Notes: generated by a model not told the origin, from the sequence alone. Positions 37,694 through 47,009 are shown, counted from the first letter of the stretch. The stretch is 64,000 nt of DNA from Desulfobacula sp. (GCF_030145145.1 NZ_JAQYWD010000019.1:1-64000); one strand, 5' to 3'. Made by a program: numbers and translations.

Positions 37694-38286
37694 TATCTCA
37701 ATCCATCTTCGCCCTTGATTTCATCCACAGTCAGTCCCCCCACCCGTGGTGCCGGGCGGCCGGAATCCGTAACGCCCACAATGAGGACCAGCTCATCGTC
37801 CATGGGAGCATCGGGGATCCTTACTTCCATGGCATCAAAATGAGACCGGACAAAGGCGGCATCTTTATGGCCCAGGGGAAGATCAATGGCAGTCCCGGGG
37901 GCCCCCAGTTTTTTTGCCGAGGGCAGGAGTGCTTTTCCACCGCCGACATTGGCCCGGATGGGTTTGCCCAGTGCCGGATGCATGAGGGCGGCACAATGCT
38001 CCCGTTCACCTGCCATGCCTGAAATAGCGGCTTTGCCATAGCTCTGGACCGCTTCCGGTGCAATACCCAGGGCGGCCACCGCCTTTTTTGTCAATAGATC
38101 GCCCAGTTCGCCACTCCAGTCATACAGCAATGACAAATCTTCCTGGTACTGACCGGCATAGGGATTTTTAAAAACAACGGCGCAGGCGGCTTTCCGGGTC
38201 GGTTTTTCCAATGTTTTTACCCCATCAATGCAGGTTTCTTCAACGATGGTATAAATGGTTCGAATTTGCGGTTTGGTGTCAGTCAT
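37693..38286 (-). CDS. Amino acid synthesis (AA_synth/DUF1185) family protein
   Basis: A 197-residue protein of the AA_synth family, whose function is not established. Recognised by RTIYTIVEETCIDGVK at the start, the central HCAALMHPALGKPIR and GHKDAAFVRSHFDAMEVRIPDAP. It is cytoplasmic with no membrane segment. The stop shares a base with the ATG of the Fe-S subunit gene (TAATG), so it is the first gene of the tightly coupled nicotinate enzyme operon. This suggests a role with the heterocycle or its ring-opened product, which is inference. Confidence 0.78.
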   Translation of the reverse strand: MTDTKPQIRTIYTIVEETCIDGVKTLEKPTRKAACAVVFKNPYAGQYQEDLSLLYDWSGELGDLLTKKAVAALGIAPEAVQSYGKAAISGMAGEREHCAALMHPALGKPIRANVGGGKALLPSAKKLGAPGTAIDLPLGHKDAAFVRSHFDAMEVRIPDAPMDDELVLIVGVTDSGRPAPRVGGLTVDEIKGEDGLR

Positions 38287-38353
38287 TTTATGTAACTCCT
38301 TTATGGTTAAAATAAATGATAACTGCTGTTAAGCTATAAGACGATAAAATATT

Positions 38354-39655
38354 TCATCCCATTATTCCCGGTAAAAACAGTGCGATCTGGGGAAAAATAA
38401 TCACCAGAACCACCACGACAAAGATGGCAAACAGAAAAAAGATGGCCCCTTTGAAAACGGTTCCCATGGGAACCTCTGCCACACCGGAAATAACAAATAT
38501 ATTCAACCCAAGGGGTGGCGTAATCAAGCCTGCCTCCATCATTAAGACAGAAATAACGCCAAACCATATGGGATTAAATCCAAGTGATAAAATTGTTGGA
38601 AAGATAACGGGAAGGGTTAATACCATCATGGATGTCGCGTCCAGAAAACAGCCAAGGATAAGGTAGCCGATAAGGATGATCGCTAATATGGCATACTTGG
38701 AGAACGCCAGCCCGGAAATGTACACGGAAAGGTTCATGGGGATCATGGTTAATGCCATGAAATAGGTGAAGACATAGGCACCGGCCAGTATCATGAAGAT
38801 CATCACCGAAATCCGGGTGGTGCTTGTCATGGCTTCCAGTAAAGATGGCCAGGTCAGTTTTTTCCTCATTATGGTGACAACAAACAGGAAAAAAGCACCC
38901 ACTGCCCCGGCTTCCGTGGGAGTGAAAAATCCAAGATATATCCCGCCCATGACCAGTAAAAAAACAACAATCAGTTCCCACACGGATTTAAGAGACAGAA
39001 CCTTTTCCAAAAAAGGAACCGCTTCCGGATTTGAAGGGGCGGACTGGGGACGGATCATCACCCAGGCAACAATGATCAGGACATAGGCAAACGCCAGTAA
39101 AAACCCCGGTAGGAACCCGGACATCAATAATTTGCCAATGGATTGTTCAGTGAGTATGCCATATACCACAAACCCAATGCTGGGGGGAATTAAAAATCCC
39201 AGGGTGCCGCCTGCTGCGACACTTCCCGTGGAAAGGCGGACATCATAGTCATATTTTTCCATTTCCGGTAACGCCACCCTTCCCAGGGTGGCAGCCGTTG
39301 CCACAGATGAACCGCAGATGGCTGCAAAACCGGCACAGGCGCCGATGGTGGCAATACCCAGACCACCGGGAAGTCTTCGAAGCCATTTGTCGGCCACCGT
39401 ATAAATCCCCTGGCTCAATCCGGACACCGACGCCAGTTCCCCCATGATCACAAACAAAGGAATGACCGTAAACGAATAGGTGGTAAAGGTGCCGTAAAAC
39501 GATCTCAGCAACGTGGGCAGGGCAACGGAGATATCCGTGATAAAGCTGATTCCCCAAAATCCTACAAAGGCAAGGGAAAACCCAATGGGCATGCCAATGA
39601 TCAAAAGTAAAAATAATATTCCGATGGCAACAATTCCAATGGTCTGCGGATCCAT
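38354..39655 (-). CDS. dctM: TRAP transporter large permease (DctM)
   Basis: A 433-residue membrane protein with about 12 hydrophobic segments and the DctM-family stretches FVIMGELASVSGLSQGIY, GACAGFAAICGSSVATAATLG and FFTPTEAGAVGAFF. It works with DctQ and DctP to import a carboxylate using a sodium gradient. It lies 88 bp after dctQ. The flanking nicotinate enzymes make nicotinate or another carboxylated heterocycle the best substrate guess. Confidence 0.92.
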   Translation of the reverse strand: MDPQTIGIVAIGILFLLLIIGMPIGFSLAFVGFWGISFITDISVALPTLLRSFYGTFTTYSFTVIPLFVIMGELASVSGLSQGIYTVADKWLRRLPGGLGIATIGACAGFAAICGSSVATAATLGRVALPEMEKYDYDVRLSTGSVAAGGTLGFLIPPSIGFVVYGILTEQSIGKLLMSGFLPGFLLAFAYVLIIVAWVMIRPQSAPSNPEAVPFLEKVLSLKSVWELIVVFLLVMGGIYLGFFTPTEAGAVGAFFLFVVTIMRKKLTWPSLLEAMTSTTRISVMIFMILAGAYVFTYFMALTMIPMNLSVYISGLAFSKYAILAIILIGYLILGCFLDATSMMVLTLPVIFPTILSLGFNPIWFGVISVLMMEAGLITPPLGLNIFVISGVAEVPMGTVFKGAIFFLFAIFVVVVLVIIFPQIALFLPGIMG

Positions 39656-39743
39656 ATCAAAGTCCTTTAAATATCAACATAACTGTATTTTAGCGATTTA
39701 TAATCGTTACTTTTTTCCTGTAAAAACCGTTTCAGCCGTGTTT

Positions 39744-40280
39744 TCATGATGCCTGATCCGGTTCCACAACCTGGGTGCCAAAGAATCCTTGAATGGTTTC
39801 AATGATATTCATGAGCATTTCCAGGCATAATAGTCCTGCCCCGATACAAAGAAGAAAATAAAGGGGGTAAAGGGGGATTCCCAAGGTATCGGTGGTGGTA
39901 CCGGCATGGAACTCTTCAATCCCCGAGATAACCCCATACCATGCCAGCATGGCCACAATCTGGAAACTGAGGAGGGAGGTGATGACTTCCAAAAGTCTTT
40001 CCATCGCTGGTGGAAGGGCATCGGTTAACATTGTTACTTTGATATTGGCCCCGGCTTTATGGGTATAGGCCATGCCGAGCATTCCAAAAATGGCCAACGT
40101 GAATTCACTCATTTCAATGGCCCCGGGTATGGGTTTGGATAAAAAATATCGTCCTGCCACATCAAAGGTGGTGAGAAGCATCATGACCATGACCCAGCCC
40201 ATACCAACGGCCAGAGAAAGGTTCACGAGACGTTCGGTTCCTTTTTTGCATTTGAAGAAAAAATTCTGGGAACTGCTCAT
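39744..40280 (-). CDS. dctQ: TRAP transporter small permease (DctQ)
   Basis: A 178-residue protein with four hydrophobic segments and the family's FTLAIFGMLGMAYTHKAGANIKV. It pairs with DctM. The ribosome site AAGGA is about 10 bases before the ATG and lies at the degenerate edge of a MITE-like element that fills the whole dctP-dctQ gap. Confidence 0.88.
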   Translation of the reverse strand: MSSSQNFFFKCKKGTERLVNLSLAVGMGWVMVMMLLTTFDVAGRYFLSKPIPGAIEMSEFTLAIFGMLGMAYTHKAGANIKVTMLTDALPPAMERLLEVITSLLSFQIVAMLAWYGVISGIEEFHAGTTTDTLGIPLYPLYFLLCIGAGLLCLEMLMNIIETIQGFFGTQVVEPDQAS

Positions 40281-40303
40281 AATAAACGTATCCTTGGGTC
40301 CAT

Positions 40304-40424
40304 TTTTACATGGGGTCAGGCGTTCCTTATGGCTTTTTTTACCCGTATGGTTATGAAATAGTGATAAAAAGTACCATAAAAAAGCCTGACCCCGTCGATT
40401 AAGGTTAAAGTCCGAAAGTTGGGG
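40304..40424 (-). mobile_element. MITE-like palindromic element, copy 1 (no transposase)
   Basis: About 120 bp, near-identical over its core to the reverse complement of the element at 54345-54487. Internal inverted repeats are GGGGTCAGGC (40312-40321) and GCCTGACCCC (40384-40393). The right outer end CCGAAAGTTG (40412-40421) is preserved and the left outer end is degenerate. It sits wholly between dctP and dctQ and will form a strong hairpin in the transcript, which could lower permease relative to binding-protein expression. Confidence 0.7.
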
Positions 40425-40426
40425 TA

Positions 40427-41485
40427 TTAATTAACAGGGCAGGCATTAAAGCTGACCCCCACTTTATCCAGTTCCTGTTTGAACAGGGACAGGGCTTTTT
40501 TGGCCATCAGGCCTTTTGCTTCAAGGTCCTCTGCCCATTTGACCAGCATCTCATTGAACCGTTTATCCCAGCGCGCCTGCTCTTCAGCAGACAGATTTTC
40601 AATGTCTATGGTGTCTTTAAACCCGGTCATGGTTTGTTCATACCAGTGTTCATCGAACATACCGGCAATTTTATATGCATTTCTGCCGACGTCTTCAATA
40701 ATGGGTTTGAGGTCATCGGGCACCTTTTTCCAGAATCGTTGATTCACAAAAAGACCTTCGGAAACACACCCAAAGGAGGTGGGAACACCAAATTTTGCCA
40801 CTTCGTAAAGTTTAAATGCTTTAACCAGTGCAGGGCAGGTGACAACACCCTCAATAACACCGGTTTCCATGGAAAGGTAGACATCGCCCAGGGGCATGAA
40901 TACGGGGGTTGCACCCAGGGCTTCGATGGCCTTTGTCTGAAGTCCACCCGGGCTTCTGATTTTCATCCCCTTCAAGTCTTCAATGGTTTTAACCTTTTTT
41001 GTGGTCCACAAATGGGCCATGACACAATTGTTGATATGGAGGACTTTAATATCTGTGAACTCGGTGTTTAATAACTGATCGTGCATGGCCATTCCCGCCT
41101 CTGCCCCTTTCCATTTGGCAGGACAGGCAATGGGGGAAGACAGGACATCGGTAAGGGGGAATCTGCCGGGGGTCCAGCTCAATGTGGCATAGCCCATATC
41201 CGAAAGACCGGTTTTTACAATATCATAATGCTCCGGGCCCTTACCAAGGGCGCCACCCGCATACATATTGTAGGTAATGCGACCGTTGCTTCTTTTCTTC
41301 ATCTCTTCCAGCATGGGGATCCATAGCTTTTTCACATCGGCTCCTGCAGGGGGATGCCAGGTACTGAAGCGAATATTAATTTTTTCCCCTTCCGCAAAGG
41401 ATTGGGGGGCAAAAAACAGGCTGTAAAAAAGCACTACCGCCATAACAATAAAAGCAAATTTGATTGTTTTAACTGCATTGGACAT
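40427..41485 (-). CDS. dctP: TRAP transporter substrate-binding protein (DctP family)
   Basis: A 352-residue periplasmic binding protein. The signal peptide includes FAFIVMAVVLFYSLFFAP with cleavage near SFA-EG. The mature part opens INIRFSTWHPPAG and contains LKGMKIRSPGGLQTKAIEALGATPVFMP, the arginine-containing carboxylate-binding region of the family. AAGGAGTTG precedes the ATG. It is the first gene of the dctPQM set and is separated from TctA by 170 bp that show only short TTACACCTTA-like repeats. Confidence 0.92.
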   Translation of the reverse strand: MSNAVKTIKFAFIVMAVVLFYSLFFAPQSFAEGEKINIRFSTWHPPAGADVKKLWIPMLEEMKKRSNGRITYNMYAGGALGKGPEHYDIVKTGLSDMGYATLSWTPGRFPLTDVLSSPIACPAKWKGAEAGMAMHDQLLNTEFTDIKVLHINNCVMAHLWTTKKVKTIEDLKGMKIRSPGGLQTKAIEALGATPVFMPLGDVYLSMETGVIEGVVTCPALVKAFKLYEVAKFGVPTSFGCVSEGLFVNQRFWKKVPDDLKPIIEDVGRNAYKIAGMFDEHWYEQTMTGFKDTIDIENLSAEEQARWDKRFNEMLVKWAEDLEAKGLMAKKALSLFKQELDKVGVSFNACPVN

Positions 41486-41655
41486 TTTTCAACTCCTTAC
41501 TTTTGTTAAACGTTAACTACTTTACACCTTACCATTATTACACCTTACTATTGCCATGTTCAAGACACAGACACAGCTGATCTTGTTTAACTCAATTTTT
41601 GGTCATATGTCATTAAAAATTTCTACCTTAATTGCCTGAAGAAAGTAACGTGCCA

Positions 41656-43152
41656 TCACAATGAACCCCGGGCCTTTTGTTTAAAAAATTTAAACAAAAA
41701 CGGTCCGACAAGAATGAAAAGATTGATCAGCAGCAGGGCAAGGCTGACGGGCCGGAGCAAAAATGTCATCCAATCCCCATTGGACATGATCAGGGACCGC
41801 CGGAAATTGTCCTCCAGTATGGGACCTAAAACAAAGCCCAATATAATCGGTGCCGGCATGATACCGACTTTTTGAAGCAGATAGCCCAGGGCACCGCAGG
41901 CCAGAAGCACCCAGATGTCAAAGACGGTATTTCGAATCGCAAAGGACCCGACAATGCAGAAAAGCATGATGGCGGGCAGGATATAGTGTTTTGGCATCTT
42001 GATGAGCAGAGCGAAGTACCTGGCGCCCAGCAGCCCCACAATGGTAAAGACGATTATCGCCAGAATGTTCCCCAGGTAGATGGTGGAGATGAGATCAGGA
42101 CGGGTTGCAAACAACATGGGACCGGGTGCCAGACCGTTGATCATTAATGCCCCGATCAGAATCGCCGTCTGGGGATCACCGGGAATACCCAGGGACAGCA
42201 TTGGCACCAGAGCACCGCCCACTGCAGCGTTGTTAGACGCTTCCGCCGCAACAACCCCCTCGGAAATACCGGTACCGTACTCTTTGGATCGTTTTGAAAA
42301 ACGTTTTTGAATCCCATAGGCCACCATGGAGGCGATGGCCCCGCCAGCTGCAGGTACGGCCCCCACGAAGGTCCCGATGAGGGAGGAGAGCGCCATCATC
42401 GGTGACATCCGAACAAGCTTAGACAGCCTGGGCATAACATTTCGTATCTTGGGAACCTCTATTTTTATTGCCACCACTTGTTCGAGTTTGACCAACACTT
42501 CGGTTACGCCAAAAAACCCCACCATCACTGGAATCATCTGCAGGCCCGCCTGCAAATCTTTTGATCCGAAAACAAACCTGGGATAGGCGCTGATCACATC
42601 CTGACCGACGGTGGCCAGGAGGAGGCCGATAATGGCACCGATAAGGCCTTTTATGGTGGAGCCGAAAGAGATGTAACTGACAATGCTGATCCCGAGAAGG
42701 GCTACCCCTGTATATTCCTGGGCACTGAATTCCAATGCCAGCCCGGCCAGGATCGGTGCTGCAAACATGAGAACAAACACCCCGAATATGCCACCCAATG
42801 CAGATGCGACAGTTGAATATCCAATGGCCCGGCCGGCCTCACCTTTCTGGGTCATGGGATACCCGTCAAACCCCGTGGCAATGGAAGAGGGTGTTCCGGG
42901 AATGTTGACCAGGATGGAAGACAGTGACCCGGCATAGCAGGCCCCCACATAAATGCCTACCAGAAACAACATGCCGTTTATATCGCTCATGCTAAAGGTC
43001 ATGGGCAGGAAAATGGCCATCCCCATTGTAGCGGTGAGGCCCGGAATGGCCCCGAAGATAATACCCAGGACCGACCCTGCCACAACGAGAAAGACCGAAT
43101 AAGGGTTTCCAAATGTGGGTAGACCGGCTGTTAGAAGACTGAAAATTTCCAT
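41656..43152 (-). CDS. tctA: Tripartite tricarboxylate transporter large permease (TctA)
   Basis: A 498-residue membrane protein with about 12 hydrophobic segments. TctA-family stretches: FGAIPGLTATMGMAIFLP, FDGYPMTQKGEAGRAIG and GVVAAEASNNAAVGGALVPMLSLGIPGDP. It acts with TctB and TctC in carboxylate uptake. Spacing to tctB is 12 bp. The presence of both TRAP and TTT importers in one catabolic block suggests uptake of two related carboxylates or uptake at different affinities. Confidence 0.92.
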   Translation of the reverse strand: MEIFSLLTAGLPTFGNPYSVFLVVAGSVLGIIFGAIPGLTATMGMAIFLPMTFSMSDINGMLFLVGIYVGACYAGSLSSILVNIPGTPSSIATGFDGYPMTQKGEAGRAIGYSTVASALGGIFGVFVLMFAAPILAGLALEFSAQEYTGVALLGISIVSYISFGSTIKGLIGAIIGLLLATVGQDVISAYPRFVFGSKDLQAGLQMIPVMVGFFGVTEVLVKLEQVVAIKIEVPKIRNVMPRLSKLVRMSPMMALSSLIGTFVGAVPAAGGAIASMVAYGIQKRFSKRSKEYGTGISEGVVAAEASNNAAVGGALVPMLSLGIPGDPQTAILIGALMINGLAPGPMLFATRPDLISTIYLGNILAIIVFTIVGLLGARYFALLIKMPKHYILPAIMLFCIVGSFAIRNTVFDIWVLLACGALGYLLQKVGIMPAPIILGFVLGPILEDNFRRSLIMSNGDWMTFLLRPVSLALLLINLFILVGPFLFKFFKQKARGSL

Positions 43153-43164
43153 AATGAAGATACC

Positions 43165-43653
43165 TTAATTCAAAAAAATTGAGTTTGGCAGCTCAATACC
43201 GACAAAGAGTTCAAACACCAGGTAGATCAAAACAATCATACCTATACTGAACATCAGATCCTGCCCCATGAGCTTCATATTTGCCGGTCGCCTGATCAAA
43301 AAAACGGTCAGGATAGTTAAAAGAAAACCGCTCACAAAAAATCCGAGGTACTTCATCAGGAAGATCAATACAATCGACAGGATATTCAAAAGAACCACGG
43401 GCAGGTATCTTACACTGGGTTTTGCCAGGCCCTGGTCCAATAAGTCAGTCCCTCTGGGTATCCATTCTTTAGCGAGAATTAATGCACCGAGGAAGATCAA
43501 TATCCCGGCCAGTAATTGGGGATAAAATCCGGGCCCTTGTCCAAATCCCTGCCCCTGGACTTCGGGGTAGTGAAGGGTATCAAATACAATGAGTCCGCCT
43601 AATAGGAGACAAAAGATAGCGGTTGTCCATGAATCTCGTCTAAGTTCAGACAT
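43165..43653 (-). CDS. tctB: Tripartite tricarboxylate transporter small permease (TctB)
   Basis: A 162-residue protein with four hydrophobic segments (AIFCLLLGGLIVFDTL, FYPQLLAGILIFLGALIL, LLNILSIVLIFLMKYLGF, FSIGMIVLIYLVFELF) and the TctB hallmark GPGFYPQLLA. Start chosen at ATG 43653 because AAGGTGA lies 8 bases upstream; a longer start at 43665 adds four residues. It sits between tctA and tctC. Confidence 0.85.
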   Translation of the reverse strand: MSELRRDSWTTAIFCLLLGGLIVFDTLHYPEVQGQGFGQGPGFYPQLLAGILIFLGALILAKEWIPRGTDLLDQGLAKPSVRYLPVVLLNILSIVLIFLMKYLGFFVSGFLLTILTVFLIRRPANMKLMGQDLMFSIGMIVLIYLVFELFVGIELPNSIFLN

Positions 43654-43720
43654 TTTTTTCATCACCTTTGAGTTGGCCGGTCTTCTTGCTTAAAGAAAAA
43701 GACCGGCTGAAATGGTATCC

Positions 43721-44707
43721 TTAATTCTGCTTCAAGCCTAATGATTCAACAATGTTTTTCACGGTGGCATCGGATGACCTTCTCAGAGATGCAATTCCGG
43801 CTGTGTCCAGATAGGAGACGTCCAGGCCGGAATCCTTGATTTTCTTTTTTGTGGCAGGGTCAGCAAAGGCCTTTCCAATGGCCCTGTCAAGGATAGCCAC
43901 GACGGTGTCAGGGGTTTCAGCCGGCACCACAATGGATTCCCAGAAGGGCATGGTGATATCCACACCGCCTTCCTTCATGGTGGGAATGTCAGGATAGGAA
44001 GGATGTCTTTTCTCTGCGGCAATGGCCACAGGGCGGATTTTGCCGGCAGCGATCATGGATTTGGCCGGTCCGACAGCCACGAACATGGAATCAATATGAC
44101 CGCCTGCCAGGGCCGCAAGTGACGGTCCCCATCCCTTATAAGGGACCTGGGTAAATTGAACTTTGGCCACCTTGGCGAATTCAGAGGAATACAGGTGGTC
44201 AATAACGCCGGCCCCGGCATTTCCATTTTTTATCTTGCCGGGATTTGCCTTGGCAAATGCAACAAATTCCTGCAGGGTTTTCCATGGCGTTTTGGTGCTG
44301 GTCAATAAAAACAGGGATGGGTTGATAACACCGGATACGGCTTTGTAGGTGTTCATCATCACAGGGGATACGGAAGTATACTGCGCGATGGCAGCACTGA
44401 TACCGAGAAACCCAAGTGTATATCCGTCCGGCTTGGCATCGGCAAGCGCTGTCGCACCCACCATGGATCCGGCACCGGGCATATTTTTTACAACAACGGA
44501 CTCACCCAGATCTTTTTCCATTTGTGCCGCCAGGATACGGCAGGTCATATCTCCGGAACCACCCGGCGACCAGGGAACGATCAACGTTATGGTTTTTTGG
44601 GGAAATTCCGCGCAAGCCGGCGCCTCTGACAAAACGATAACGGTTGTCAATGTAAACAGGCCCACAATGATCGAACAAAATAATCTGGTTAAACTTCTGG
44701 CTTTCAT
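43721..44707 (-). CDS. tctC: Tripartite tricarboxylate transporter substrate-binding protein (TctC)
   Basis: A 328-residue periplasmic binding protein of the Bug/TctC family. The signal peptide ends near APACA-EF. The mature part has TLIVPWSPGGSGDMTCR, a typical ligand loop, and YKGWGPSLAALAGGHIDSMF. AAAGGAGAAAAAAGT precedes ATG 44707, ruling out the upstream in-frame ATG at 44752. It is promoter-proximal within tctCBA. Confidence 0.93.
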   Translation of the reverse strand: MKARSLTRLFCSIIVGLFTLTTVIVLSEAPACAEFPQKTITLIVPWSPGGSGDMTCRILAAQMEKDLGESVVVKNMPGAGSMVGATALADAKPDGYTLGFLGISAAIAQYTSVSPVMMNTYKAVSGVINPSLFLLTSTKTPWKTLQEFVAFAKANPGKIKNGNAGAGVIDHLYSSEFAKVAKVQFTQVPYKGWGPSLAALAGGHIDSMFVAVGPAKSMIAAGKIRPVAIAAEKRHPSYPDIPTMKEGGVDITMPFWESIVVPAETPDTVVAILDRAIGKAFADPATKKKIKDSGLDVSYLDTAGIASLRRSSDATVKNIVESLGLKQN

Positions 44708-44782
44708 ACTTTTTTCTCCTTTTTTTCCATTAAATAATGAATGAACACACACAACAATCCTTGATTTAAGATACCCGTATCT

Positions 44783-46267
44783 CTATACCCATCGTGCCGT
44801 TACTGTTTTTTGATCCAGGAAAAGCCGCATGGAATCAATTCTGGTTTTCGCTGTTCCCTGGGCAGATTCATTTTTGGATCCCAGGGGAAAGAAGGCATAG
44901 GGTTGGGGAACAGGGACATTGATACCCACATTTCCCACATCCGCCTCTTTTGTGAATTTACGGGCCATCTTGCCACTCTGGGTAAACAGACAGGCGGAAT
45001 GGCCGTAGTCGTCTTTGTTGTTGATCAGGTCCAGGGCTTCATCCAGATCACTGACCCTGATGAGGTTGGCAATCGGACCAAATGATTCCTGCCGGGCAAT
45101 GAACATATCCGGGTCAACATTCTCAAATATGGTGGGACCGACAAAAAAACCGCCTTCACAGCCTTTAACCTGCACATTCCTGCCGTCCAGAATGAGTTTA
45201 GCCCCCTCCTGAATTCCTTTGTCGATGAAATCAAGGACTTTTTGCCGGCCGGTTTGAGACACCAGAGGGCCGAGCTCAGTGCTATCGTCAAGGCCATATC
45301 CCATTTTCATGGCTGCTGCTGCTGTAACCAGGGCTTGTTTGAGTTCGTCATAAATTCCATCCATCACCAGCAGGTTGTCCACACCCAGACATCGTTGTCC
45401 GGCCATACCGAAACACCCTCGCAAAAGTCCGTTTACGGCAGCCTTCATGTCCACATCGTCCATCAGCACCACATGGTTTTTACCATTCCCGTTGATGGAT
45501 GCCTCTTTGCCAAGTTCTCCGGCCCGGGCAAACAATTGCCGTCCCACCCCGGTTGACCCAATGAATCCCACACCCTTTACATGGGGGTGACTTAAAATTT
45601 TATCGTTGATATTGCGGCCGCCATATACAAGGTTTACCAGACCGGGAGGAAAGCCGGCCACTTCCTGGGTGACTTCAAATATTGCCTGGGCAGCAATGGG
45701 ATCATCCTTACTGGGGCTTACAATTACAGGGCACCCGCTGGCAATGGCATAAGGAACATAGGACGACCATGCATGCATGGGGATATTATTGGGAGTGATG
45801 ATGAGAAATGCCCCCCGGGGTTCCCAGAAAAGGGTCTGGTCCAGTCCCCGGGCAAGATCATTGACATATTCTCCCTTGGTCAACAGGAGAAGGGCTGAAC
45901 AGGCAGATTCAATATTTTCTATGCATCGGCTAACGGTTCCCCTTGCTTCACCAATGGTGCGGCCATGATCCTGGACAAGAACTCTGGCAAGCCAGTCCGC
46001 CTTTTCCACAAATTTCTGTCTCAAATCAAACAGATACTTTACCTTATCCCTGACCGGAACAGCGCCCCATGTTTTCATGGCAGCATGGGCAGACTCTATG
46101 GCCAGATTTACTTCATCATCTGTTGCCGACGGAAAGGTTGCAATAACCTCTCCCGTGGCAGGGTTCACACTCTCATAAATCTGAGTTGATTTGGACTCAA
46201 CCCATTCACCATTAATGTACAACTTTAAGTTGCCGTAGTGTTGTTGTACTTCGTTTAAAACCGTCAT
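44783..46267 (-). CDS. mmsA: CoA-acylating methylmalonate-semialdehyde dehydrogenase-like protein
   Basis: A 494-residue aldehyde dehydrogenase closest in pattern to MmsA. It has the SVNPATGEVIATFPSAT opening, PNNIPMHAWSSYVPYAIASG, GSTGVGRQLFARAGELGK, and the catalytic Cys in GMAGQRCLGVDN, with the MmsA-style C-terminus FFPLGSKNESAQG. MmsA enzymes oxidise 2-formyl acids with loss of the carboxylate, forming an acyl-CoA. 2-Formylglutarate, the enamidase product, is a 2-formyl acid, so glutaryl-CoA is a chemically plausible product here. The symbol denotes the family only; the substrate is inferred. Confidence 0.82.
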   Translation of the reverse strand: MTVLNEVQQHYGNLKLYINGEWVESKSTQIYESVNPATGEVIATFPSATDDEVNLAIESAHAAMKTWGAVPVRDKVKYLFDLRQKFVEKADWLARVLVQDHGRTIGEARGTVSRCIENIESACSALLLLTKGEYVNDLARGLDQTLFWEPRGAFLIITPNNIPMHAWSSYVPYAIASGCPVIVSPSKDDPIAAQAIFEVTQEVAGFPPGLVNLVYGGRNINDKILSHPHVKGVGFIGSTGVGRQLFARAGELGKEASINGNGKNHVVLMDDVDMKAAVNGLLRGCFGMAGQRCLGVDNLLVMDGIYDELKQALVTAAAAMKMGYGLDDSTELGPLVSQTGRQKVLDFIDKGIQEGAKLILDGRNVQVKGCEGGFFVGPTIFENVDPDMFIARQESFGPIANLIRVSDLDEALDLINNKDDYGHSACLFTQSGKMARKFTKEADVGNVGINVPVPQPYAFFPLGSKNESAQGTAKTRIDSMRLFLDQKTVTARWV

Positions 46268-46337
46268 TTGAAAAATCCTTTTTATTATGTGTCACTATCT
46301 TCATTGTTTGTAAAAAACTGTCACTATTTCAATGGGG

Positions 46338-47009
46338 CTACTTTCTTGTAACGCCCTGATCAAACAGTGACGACAGACTGATTAAAAAATTCATGGCATC
46401 AAGCACATGTTCTTTCATGATGTTGCAGGCATTTTCTTTGTCCTTTTCATCCATTCGCTCAACAATTTCTTTGTGGTATTTCACAGATTTTGTCAGGTGG
46501 GCCTGATAGTGTAATGTCTGGTAACTGAATCGTTGAATTTGTTTGTGCAGATTGGAAGCCACGATCTTAAGGCGCCGGTTTCCGGCAATATCCATGATGC
46601 GGATATGGAATTTGCGATGGAATTTCTGGTAGTTAAGAATATCCGGTATATCTTCATGTATGCACGCTTCCATTTTTTCAACCAGACCATCCAGTTCTTC
46701 CAGCTGATTTTCTGTAATGTTTTCCAGGGCGAGTTCGGTGGCCATGGCATACAGGTTGGCTTTGAGCATATACACTTCAATGACATCTGCTTTGTCCATT
46801 TTTACCACAAAAACGCCCTTCCTCGGCTTTCTTATGGCAAGACCTTCACTCTCAAGGGCTTTAAAGGCTTCTCGAACCGGAGGACGGCTGATTCCCAGGC
46901 GGGTGGCCACCTCATCTTCCTTTATCTGCTGGCCGGGCTTTAAATAATCCGTAAATATCCATTTTTCCAATTGCCGTTTGGCCATATCCGTCAATGACTC
47001 AACCTTCAT
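46338..47009 (-). CDS. GntR family (FCD/FadR subfamily) transcriptional regulator
   Basis: A 223-residue regulator. The winged helix near residues 10-75 contains EDEVATRLGISRPPVREAFKALESEGL, and an all-helical FCD effector domain fills the rest, with likely metal-binding Asp/His residues. It is co-oriented with and 70 bp ahead of the mmsA-like gene, and heads the whole nicotinate/transport block. A palindrome TATTGTATACAATA sits 62 bp upstream of its ATG, suggesting autoregulation and control of the block. The ligand is unknown. Confidence 0.88.
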   Translation of the reverse strand: MKVESLTDMAKRQLEKWIFTDYLKPGQQIKEDEVATRLGISRPPVREAFKALESEGLAIRKPRKGVFVVKMDKADVIEVYMLKANLYAMATELALENITENQLEELDGLVEKMEACIHEDIPDILNYQKFHRKFHIRIMDIAGNRRLKIVASNLHKQIQRFSYQTLHYQAHLTKSVKYHKEIVERMDEKDKENACNIMKEHVLDAMNFLISLSSLFDQGVTRK

